Below the pieces are notes generated by a model. The model had not been told where the DNA came from. It did not search any database and was given only the letters and a program-made list of their open reading frames with translations. 21,269 nucleotides of DNA from Aquirufa sp. (GTDB lineage Bacteria > Bacteroidota > Bacteroidia > Cytophagales > Spirosomataceae): NCBI GenBank assembly GCA_030833145.1, contig JAURHT010000019.1, forward strand, positions 1-21,269. Direction: 5' to 3'. Below, one piece after another: positions 15,164-21,269 of this stretch (positions are counted from its first letter, which is position 1; each line of letters starts with the position of its first letter). The translations under genes were made by a program, and so were the position numbers.

Positions 15164-16032
15164 TATTTCTTCTGTTGCTCGCGCATTTGCGTCACCGTTA
15201 ACCGACTTCCATCGTCACTCCAGCCCGGAGGCCCGAAAATATACCCAAACACCGCTTTCATACTTTTTGCATTGGCTACGTCTTTGAACATCTGAACCCA
15301 TTCGTAAAACGCAATTTTAGCCGGATTATAGCTCTCAATCTGCTTCGTTAAACCGTACTGTGGCCGTTGATTTTCGGTCACAAAAGAACCAAACATCCGA
15401 TCCCAAATAATCAACACCCCTGCATAATTCGTATCTAAATAATCTAAATCTGTTCCATGGTGCACGCGGTGGTGCGACGGCGTATTCAAGATGTATTCAA
15501 ACCAGCGCGGCATCTTGTTAATCAATTCCGTGTGAATCCAGTATTGGTATAATAAACTCGTTTGCTGGAAGAACATGACGATAAATGGATGTACCCCTAT
15601 TAAGGGCAACCAAAGCCAAAAAACAAACCCACCTGAAAGATTCCCTGTCCAGGTTTGGCGCAAAGCCGCTGCTAAATTATACTTCGGTGACGAATGATGT
15701 ACCATATGAGAGGCCCAGTAAAAACGAATCACATGTGAGATGCGGTGCACCCAATAATAGGTCAAATCCTCCCCAAAAAAGGCGAGCACCCATACGGGCC
15801 ATGTTTGGCCTAAATCAAACAATTTCCAGTTATTGTACACATAAAAAGAGGCGCCAAATGTGATGGCCTTCGTCACAAATCCAATGCCTAAATTCCCTAA
15901 ACCTAAGCCTATAGACGTCATCGAATCCTTCGCCTCCACATAATCTCGGTGCATCTTGTAGACGATATAGGACTCAAGTATGACCGTGAAAAGGAAAAAA
16001 GGTACCGCGTATAAAATTAAAGTAGGACCCAT
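15163..16032 (-). CDS. Sterol desaturase / fatty acid hydroxylase superfamily membrane protein
   Basis: A 289-residue multi-pass inner-membrane protein of the non-haem di-iron superfamily. The metal-binding histidine clusters are complete: HRISH (96-100), HMVHH (109-113), a further H167, and HHRVHH (187-192). Hydrophobic stretches lie near residues 3-25, 45-66, 80-95 and 135-165. Members use O2 and reducing electrons to hydroxylate or desaturate lipids, sterols or carotenoids; the substrate cannot be chosen here. It lies between the alpha/beta hydrolase gene (1-base gap) and the CCG-domain Fe-S protein (1-base overlap). That neighbourhood suggests the Fe-S proteins could supply its electrons, but this is inference. 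Confidence 0.92.
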   Translation of the reverse strand: MGPTLILYAVPFFLFTVILESYIVYKMHRDYVEAKDSMTSIGLGLGNLGIGFVTKAITFGASFYVYNNWKLFDLGQTWPVWVLAFFGEDLTYYWVHRISHVIRFYWASHMVHHSSPKYNLAAALRQTWTGNLSGGFVFWLWLPLIGVHPFIVMFFQQTSLLYQYWIHTELINKMPRWFEYILNTPSHHRVHHGTDLDYLDTNYAGVLIIWDRMFGSFVTENQRPQYGLTKQIESYNPAKIAFYEWVQMFKDVANAKSMKAVFGYIFGPPGWSDDGSRLTVTQMREQQKK

Positions 16033-16033
16033 C

Positions 16034-17023
16034 TTAGTTTAGTTTAACCACATCACGCAAGAAAGCCTCCGACGATGCAATTGGTTTATCCGTTAATTTA
16101 CCGAGCAGGTTAGACGTAATCACGTGGTTGCCCGAATTAGGAAACGCTTCTGACTTTTTTAAACCAGCCGGTGTGCCTAATTGTTCAAACATCACTTTCA
16201 TTGCATCCACCGAAACCACGTTGTCTTGGTGTTCTTCATCCTTGTAATAATAGCCTAAAAAAACAGGAATTTTAACCTTTTCAAAAACTTCTTTATTCAT
16301 CGCGTGCGTCAATAAGTTCTGCACTGCCACCACACCTTCCAGACGATAATGCAAACTCCAATTCTCCGCGTGTCCCGGCGCCATTATTGCAATATCGCGG
16401 TAATCGCTACCCGTAATCAAGTGAGCCATTTGCAATCCCCACGGATTATCCAATAAGGTCGCATTCGGATCTTTGATCGCAATGCAAGGTCCATAGAGCA
16501 TCAAGGCTTTAATTTCTGGATGGTTAGCCGCTAAAACGAGTGACATCGCACCCCCAAAAGACGTCCCTAAAACGACCACCTCATCGCCTAATTTCTTCGC
16601 GATGGCATAGTAGTTTTCGACACTTTGGTAATACTCGTCTGCTGTCACGGTAGCGTAAGTGGAATCCGAATCTGGCACCCCGTGACCTGCAACGCGAGCT
16701 AACAATAAGTTCGCACCGAAATGCTTGGCTACCTCCCGGTGCAAAGGATCTCCTTCCATAGGTGAAGCAGAGAAACCATGCACGTACATAAAGACGATTT
16801 TAGTCTTCTTCGGTTGCGTCGAATCCGCCCAAATAACGCGCGCCTCATTCCCCGGCTTCAAAATAGTCTTCGATTCTTTAGCGGCGATGTAGGCATCGAT
16901 TTGATTAACGGAATCCGGAATATCCGTCCAGCTCGCGCTAGGCGTTAACACCGGCGTCTCCGGTTTAGGACCTAAAAAATAGACGCCGATTAATAGAACA
17001 ATAACTCCCAATATTTTCTTCAT
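16034..17023 (-). CDS. Alpha/beta hydrolase, membrane-anchored
   Basis: A 329-residue protein with an N-terminal hydrophobic anchor (MKKILGVIVLLIGVYFLG) and then a serine-hydrolase domain. The oxyanion segment is YVHGFSASP (80-88); the nucleophile elbow is GTSFGG with S155; the late histidine is H300 in SGNHVI; and the acid is probably D267 in the run after YYYKDEEHQD. The domain resembles monoacylglycerol-lipase/esterase-type hydrolases, so a lipid ester or thioester substrate is plausible but not shown. The anchor puts it on the outer face of the inner membrane. It sits in the operon 3 bases after the ferredoxin gene and 1 base before the desaturase gene. Confidence 0.88.
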   Translation of the reverse strand: MKKILGVIVLLIGVYFLGPKPETPVLTPSASWTDIPDSVNQIDAYIAAKESKTILKPGNEARVIWADSTQPKKTKIVFMYVHGFSASPMEGDPLHREVAKHFGANLLLARVAGHGVPDSDSTYATVTADEYYQSVENYYAIAKKLGDEVVVLGTSFGGAMSLVLAANHPEIKALMLYGPCIAIKDPNATLLDNPWGLQMAHLITGSDYRDIAIMAPGHAENWSLHYRLEGVVAVQNLLTHAMNKEVFEKVKIPVFLGYYYKDEEHQDNVVSVDAMKVMFEQLGTPAGLKKSEAFPNSGNHVITSNLLGKLTDKPIASSEAFLRDVVKLN

Positions 17024-17026
17024 AGC

Positions 17027-18340
17027 TTATTCTTTCGCCCAATTCAAACGATCGGCAGGGTTAAATTTCCAAGGACTTTGGTTCGTCTCTACATTCGCAA
17101 ACATCGCATTCCACGCACCCGGCGCATCCGAAAGCTCCATAATCTGGAATCGACGCATTTCTAAGATTATGTTCAAGGGAGAAAGCTCCATTGGACAAGC
17201 CTCCACGCAAGCCTGGCAAGAGGTGCAGGCGCGCAACTCTTCGGCAGAAATTCGGTCAAATAAGGATTTACCATCCTCCACAAAAGCCCCTTTATTCGCC
17301 TTCAAAATACCTCCCACTTCCTCTAATCGATCCCGGGTATCCATCATGATTTTGCGTGGTGACAAGGCTCGACCGGTCTGGTTCGCCGGGCATTGCTCTG
17401 TGCAACGCCCACATTCCGTACAAGAATACGCATCTAAGGCATTCTTCCAGGTTAAATCCATCACGTCTTTGGCACCAAACTTTGCATTCGTCGCTGGCTG
17501 CTCCTCCACCGGCTGACCTAACATCAACTTGACCTCATGTGTTACCGATGGCATCGCAGCCATCTTCGCAGATGATTCTAGACTCGAAAAATAAGCAGAT
17601 GGGAATGCAAAAAAGATATGCAAGTGCTTTGAATAAGTCACATATAAAGCAAAGGCTAAAATTCCGCAAATGTGAAACCACCAGGCGGCGCGCTCCAGCA
17701 AGAGTAAAGTGGAAGTCGAAAGCTGCGCAAATAATCCCACTAACTGACCAGAAATCACAAAAGATCCCACTGATTGATAATGTTCCACACCACGCGTTTG
17801 CAACACCGAATCCGCTCCATTCATCGTCCACAAGGCCAGCATTAAAATGACCTCGATGAGTAATATTTGGTAGGCATCCTTTACCGGAAAGCCGGTTAAT
17901 TCTTTGTGATTCGCCGCCTGTAATCTGGCGATGCGAAATACTCCACGACGGAGAAAAAAGACCGCACAGGCCACGAAAACGCCACCCGCCAGAATCTCGA
18001 AAAAGTTCATCAATCCGGGGTAGAGTGAGCCTAAAAAGGGCGCAAAAAGGCGGTGAGTCCCTAAAATGCCATCTAAGATAATTTCGAGAATCTCGATATT
18101 AATCAATACAAATCCGATGTAAATCAGGAAGTGAAAAAAGCCGACTAGGGGCTTATTGAACATTTTCTTTTGACCGAAAGCCAAGAGCGCCATACGCTTA
18201 AAACGTTCAGATGGATGATCTGACAATTCCACTGGACGAGCAAGGCGAATCGTCTGTATGATAAGCGAAAAACGCTGAAAAATCAGGTAAGACATTCCCC
18301 CTAAAAGGGTGATAAATAGTATCTGAGGCAAATAGTTCAT
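17027..18340 (-). CDS. Membrane-bound 4Fe-4S ferredoxin-type oxidoreductase subunit
   Basis: A 437-residue protein with several N-terminal membrane helices (about residues 5-25, 65-90, 115-130, 155-170, 200-240) and a cytoplasmic tail with two 4Fe-4S motifs: C307, C310, C313, C317 in CTECGRCTEQCP and C372, C375, C378, C382 in CTSCQACVEACP. This is an HdrC-like arrangement fused to a quinone- or haem-type membrane domain, with histidines near the helices (such as WWFHICGI and YSKHLHIFF) that could bind haem. It should take or give electrons to quinone and pass them to the CCG protein (14390-15163). It is the first gene of the six-gene operon; an inverted repeat sits just upstream. Confidence 0.9.
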   Translation of the reverse strand: MNYLPQILFITLLGGMSYLIFQRFSLIIQTIRLARPVELSDHPSERFKRMALLAFGQKKMFNKPLVGFFHFLIYIGFVLINIEILEIILDGILGTHRLFAPFLGSLYPGLMNFFEILAGGVFVACAVFFLRRGVFRIARLQAANHKELTGFPVKDAYQILLIEVILMLALWTMNGADSVLQTRGVEHYQSVGSFVISGQLVGLFAQLSTSTLLLLERAAWWFHICGILAFALYVTYSKHLHIFFAFPSAYFSSLESSAKMAAMPSVTHEVKLMLGQPVEEQPATNAKFGAKDVMDLTWKNALDAYSCTECGRCTEQCPANQTGRALSPRKIMMDTRDRLEEVGGILKANKGAFVEDGKSLFDRISAEELRACTSCQACVEACPMELSPLNIILEMRRFQIMELSDAPGAWNAMFANVETNQSPWKFNPADRLNWAKE

Positions 18341-18347
18341 CGTTGAT

Positions 18348-18380
18348 GTAGAAAGTACATAAATGTACTAAAATTTCTAC
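18348..18380. repeat. Nested inverted repeat between uvrA and the ferredoxin operon
   Basis: The core AGTACAT, AA, ATGTACT (18354-18369) is a perfect 7-base inverted repeat with a 2-base centre. It is flanked by GTAGAA (18348-18353) and TTCTAC (18375-18380), a second perfect match that is separated from the right core arm by five extra bases (AAAAT). The right part contains the uvrA stop codon (18377-18379). It fills most of the 36-base gap before the ferredoxin start at 18340. It could be a repressor operator, or an RNA hairpin at the uvrA 3' end; the arms are AT-rich and lack a following T-run on either strand, so an ordinary terminator is less likely. Confidence 0.7.
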
Positions 18381-21211
18381 GATAATTCCTTTTTCAAAAA
18401 GCGTCCCGTGTGACTATTTTTTTCTTTGGCAATCTGCTCTGGCGTTCCGCTAGCTAATAATTGCCCTCCTGCGTTTCCGCCTTCAGGACCCATGTCGATT
18501 AGGTAATCGGCCACCTTGATGACGTCCATATTGTGTTCGATAATCAAGACCGTATTCCCCTTATCGACTAGTTTCTGTAATACATCTAATAATAGACGCA
18601 CATCTTGAAAGTGCAAACCAGTTGTAGGCTCATCTAAGACATAGAGAGTCTTACCCGTATCCTTTTTGGAAAGTTCTTCGGCCAGTTTAACGCGTTGTGC
18701 CTCACCCCCAGAAAGGGTGGTCGCGTGTTGCCCTAAGGTAATATAACCTAAGCCTACTTCTGCCAAGGTCTGCACCCGACGGAAGATACGCGGTTGGTTT
18801 TCGAAGAATTCCAAAGCCTGCTCCACCGTCATATCTAACACGTCTGAGATTGATTTACCTTTAAAGCGAACTTCCAAAGTCTCACGATTGAAGCGCTTCC
18901 CCTTACACGTTTCGCATTCCACTAATACATCCGGCAAGAACTCCATCTCAATCTTTTTGCGACCCGCTCCCTCACAACCTTCACAACGGCCGCCTTTTAC
19001 ATTGAAACTAAATCGTCCCGCCTTGTATCCACGGATTTTTGATTCCGGTAATTCGCAATACAGCGTGCGAATGTCGCTGTACATATTCGTATAGGTAGCT
19101 GGATTAGAACGAGGCGTGCGGCCGATGGGACTTTGGTCCACTTCGATTACTTTATCGATATTTTCCAAACCCACAATCGACTTATACGGCATCGCATCCC
19201 GCTTCGTTCGATCGAAATGCTGCTTCAATTTCAATACCAAGGTATCGTGAATCAAGGTCGATTTTCCAGAACCCGAAACCCCAGTCACGACCGTCAAAGT
19301 CCCAAGCGGAAACTTCACCGACACATTCTTCAAATTATTCCCAGTCGCCCCTTTCAACTCGATGCTCAAACCATTGCCTTTGCGACGAACGGCTGGCACC
19401 GCAATCTCCAGCGCACCATTCAAATAAGCCGCCGTAGGCGTCTTCAGCTTCAAGAACTCAGCTGGTGTACCGGAACCCACCACATTTCCTCCGTGGCGAC
19501 CCGCACCCGGACCGATGTCCAAAATATAATCAGACTCCAGCATCATATCCTTGTCGTGTTCCACGACTAAGACCGAATTACCTAAGTCCCTTAAATCTTT
19601 TAAGGCCTGAATTAATTTCTCATTATCGCGCTGGTGCAAACCGATACTCGGCTCATCCATGATGTACAAGACGCCCACGAGTTGCGTCCCTATTTGAGTC
19701 GCTAAACGAATCCGCTGCGCCTCCCCACCCGATAGACTTTTCATCGGTCGGTCGAGAGTTAAATAGGTAAGGCCGATTTGGGTTAAAAAGCCCACCCGTT
19801 TTCTAATCTCTTTCAATACTTCCACCCCGATCTGCTGCTGGCGATCGCTCATCCGCGTTTCTACATCAGCGAACCAGGCCTCCAGTTCATTGATATCCAT
19901 TTGGGCTAATTGCCCGATGTGTTTATCAGCGATACGGAAGTGCAAGGATTCTTTTTTCAAACGATACCCATCGCAATCCGGGCATTTTTTGATGATCATA
20001 AAATCCTTCAACCAGTCTTGGGTCTTTTCAGAACCTGACTCTTGTTGGCGTTTCAAGAAGTTTACGATACCATCGTATTTCGTATTCCACTCCGTTCCTT
20101 CGTATTTCTTAGACGGCACCGCAACCGGCGCGTCCGAACCATACAACATCAATTCCACGGCCTCCGCAGGAAACTTCGCAATAGGAGTCGAAAGACCCAC
20201 TTTATAGGGTTTCAAGAGCACCTCTAATTGCTTGAATATCCAAAGCTCTCGGTATTCTCCAATCGGTGCAATAGCTCCGCGGATAATGCTCAACGAACGA
20301 TCTGGAATTACCGAATCTTCGGTAATTTCTTCTACTACTCCTAAGCCATTGCAACAAGGGCAAGCGCCGTAAGGGCTATTAAACGAGAAAGTATTCGGTG
20401 CGGGTTCGTCGTAGGACAAACCAGTCGCCGGATCCATTAAGGTCTGGGAGAAGTAATGTAATTTATTCTTGGCATCTAGGACGTAGACTTGCCCTTTGCC
20501 TTGATTCATCGCGGTTTGTAGGCTTTGGGATAAACGCAAACGTTCGTCCTCTGCTACGACTAAACGATCCACCACTATTTCGATATCGTGTACTTTAAAT
20601 CGATCGACCTGCATCTTAGGCTCGATGTCCATGATTTCACCATCAATACGCACCTTTGTATATCCCCACTTCGCAATTTGAACGAACAATTCGCGGTAAT
20701 GTCCTTTACGGCCTTTGACTACGGGCGCGAGTAAAACGACCTTGCCTTTATTGAACTGGGTCAATAAAGTTTCGATGATTTGATCAACGGATTGCTTGAC
20801 CATTTTCTCCCCCGAAAGATAAGAAAATGCCTCCCCGGCACGGGCATATAACAGACGCAAGAAATCATAGATTTCTGTGGTTGTTCCTACCGTAGAACGC
20901 GGATTTTTAGAGGTGGTCTTTTGTTCGATGGAGATCACCGGCGAAAGGCCTTCGATCTTGTCTACATCCGGACGTTCCATGTTTCCTAGGAAAGAACGGG
21001 CATAGGCGGAGAACGATTCCATGTAGCGTCTTTGGCCCTCTGCATAAATCGTATCAAACGCCAAAGACGATTTTCCCGACCCCGAAATACCCGTCACCAC
21101 CACAAGCTGATTGCGCGGAATGGAAACGTCAATATTCTTTAAATTATGCTCGCGTGCACCCAGCACTTGAATGTGGGAAAATCCGGTAGAATCAGACGCT
21201 TTTGAAGCCAT
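18377..21211 (-). CDS. uvrA: UvrABC excinuclease subunit A
   Basis: A 944-residue UvrA, the damage-recognition ATPase of nucleotide excision repair. Two ABC-type nucleotide-binding domains are visible: Walker A GISGSGKS (41-48) and GVSGSGKS (644-651), with signatures LSGGEAQRIRLA and LSGGEAQRVKLAEEL. Zinc-binding cysteine pairs occur at CPCCNGLG, CPDCDGYRL, CEGCEGAG and CETCKG. I take the ATG at 21211 as the start: the frame extends 11 codons upstream to a TTG, but that extension overlaps a -7 promoter box at 21234-21241 and lacks family similarity. Its stop lies inside the inverted repeat before the ferredoxin operon, so it may be co-transcribed with it or end there. Confidence 0.96.
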   Translation of the reverse strand: MASKASDSTGFSHIQVLGAREHNLKNIDVSIPRNQLVVVTGISGSGKSSLAFDTIYAEGQRRYMESFSAYARSFLGNMERPDVDKIEGLSPVISIEQKTTSKNPRSTVGTTTEIYDFLRLLYARAGEAFSYLSGEKMVKQSVDQIIETLLTQFNKGKVVLLAPVVKGRKGHYRELFVQIAKWGYTKVRIDGEIMDIEPKMQVDRFKVHDIEIVVDRLVVAEDERLRLSQSLQTAMNQGKGQVYVLDAKNKLHYFSQTLMDPATGLSYDEPAPNTFSFNSPYGACPCCNGLGVVEEITEDSVIPDRSLSIIRGAIAPIGEYRELWIFKQLEVLLKPYKVGLSTPIAKFPAEAVELMLYGSDAPVAVPSKKYEGTEWNTKYDGIVNFLKRQQESGSEKTQDWLKDFMIIKKCPDCDGYRLKKESLHFRIADKHIGQLAQMDINELEAWFADVETRMSDRQQQIGVEVLKEIRKRVGFLTQIGLTYLTLDRPMKSLSGGEAQRIRLATQIGTQLVGVLYIMDEPSIGLHQRDNEKLIQALKDLRDLGNSVLVVEHDKDMMLESDYILDIGPGAGRHGGNVVGSGTPAEFLKLKTPTAAYLNGALEIAVPAVRRKGNGLSIELKGATGNNLKNVSVKFPLGTLTVVTGVSGSGKSTLIHDTLVLKLKQHFDRTKRDAMPYKSIVGLENIDKVIEVDQSPIGRTPRSNPATYTNMYSDIRTLYCELPESKIRGYKAGRFSFNVKGGRCEGCEGAGRKKIEMEFLPDVLVECETCKGKRFNRETLEVRFKGKSISDVLDMTVEQALEFFENQPRIFRRVQTLAEVGLGYITLGQHATTLSGGEAQRVKLAEELSKKDTGKTLYVLDEPTTGLHFQDVRLLLDVLQKLVDKGNTVLIIEHNMDVIKVADYLIDMGPEGGNAGGQLLASGTPEQIAKEKNSHTGRFLKKELS

Positions 21212-21233
21212 AGTTTGGGAATCGATCGATCCA

Positions 21234-21241
21234 CAAAGGTA
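21234..21241 (-). promoter_or_regulatory. Candidate -7 box of uvrA
   Basis: On the minus strand the bases read TACCTTTG, an exact TAnnTTTG box, 22 bases before the ATG at 21211. A -33 element would fall near 21262-21265, where only CTTT is seen, so support is partial. It directly follows a T-run on the same strand. Confidence 0.55.
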
Positions 21242-21242
21242 C

Positions 21243-21269
21243 AAAAAAAGAGGCTGCCCTTAAAGGGGC
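21243..21269 (-). terminator. Probable terminator of a gene beyond the right edge, cut by the window
   Basis: On the minus strand the visible part is GCCCCTTTAAGGGC, then AGCCTC, then a run of seven Ts (21249-21243). GCCCC and GGGC pair around a TTTAA loop, and the T-run follows, as in an intrinsic terminator. The outer left arm that would pair with AGCCTC lies outside the window, so the whole stem cannot be checked. It would serve a minus-strand gene upstream of uvrA. Confidence 0.45.

Noticed and set aside
14373..15295. Several overlapping plus-strand frames (105, 122 and 88 codons)
   Set aside because: All are antisense to the CCG-domain and desaturase genes, overlap one another, and match no family.
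19133..19570. Open frame of 145 codons on the plus strand
   Set aside because: It lies wholly antisense to uvrA with no start-site or promoter support and an unusual arginine- and histidine-rich composition.
1..21269. Mobile element, prophage, CRISPR array, tRNA or rRNA
   Set aside because: I saw no transposase, integrase, phage structural gene, direct-repeat array or cloverleaf, and composition looks uniform. The unit is a normal chromosomal core region.

Overview
The window looks like a chromosomal housekeeping segment from a member of the Bacteroidota, most likely in or near the Cytophagales. The reasons are the gene families (BshA of bacillithiol synthesis, a DUF4834-type protein, a LuxE-like acyl-protein synthetase, the conserved protein often mislabelled 'ABC transporter ATPase', and a paired membrane ferredoxin and CCG-domain protein) and promoter sequences of the Bacteroidota type (TTTG, about 19 bases, TAnnTTTG). 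The species cannot be fixed from the sequence. There is no sign of a prophage, insertion sequence, CRISPR array, tRNA or rRNA.

Layout. Positions 1-13423 hold short transcription units that switch strand at almost every step: nuoB (-, cut by the left edge), recG (+), yqgE/DUF179 (-), folK (+), bshA (-), purN (+), carB plus a DUF4834-type gene (-), folA-moaE (+), a LuxE-like gene (-), a small lipoprotein (+), a kelch-like membrane protein (-) and psd (+). All six convergent gene pairs overlap at their 3' ends by 4 to 18 bases, so none has room for a terminator between the genes. Positions 13420-18340 are one tight minus-strand operon of six genes: a membrane ferredoxin with two 4Fe-4S motifs, an alpha/beta hydrolase, a sterol-desaturase/fatty-acid-hydroxylase family protein, a CCG-domain Fe-S protein, a conserved protein of unknown function, and a free methionine-R-sulfoxide reductase. 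The last gene, uvrA (-), lies upstream of that operon, separated from it by a 36-base gap that holds a palindrome. The largest non-coding stretch is the 175-base divergent region between carB and folA.

Functions. Most genes are core metabolism: complex I (nuoB), DNA repair (recG, uvrA), folate and pterin chemistry (folK, folA, moaE), purine and pyrimidine synthesis (purN, carB), low-molecular-weight thiol synthesis (bshA) and phosphatidylethanolamine synthesis (psd). CarB lacks the usual C-terminal allosteric domain. purN, carB and folA each start at a non-ATG codon.

The best candidates for something undescribed are the six-gene redox operon, where a hydrolase and a membrane di-iron hydroxylase sit between two electron-transfer proteins that normally pair; the kelch-like, single-helix protein with a possible DNA-binding tail; and the LuxE-like gene, which lacks lux partners. 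None can be proved from sequence alone.
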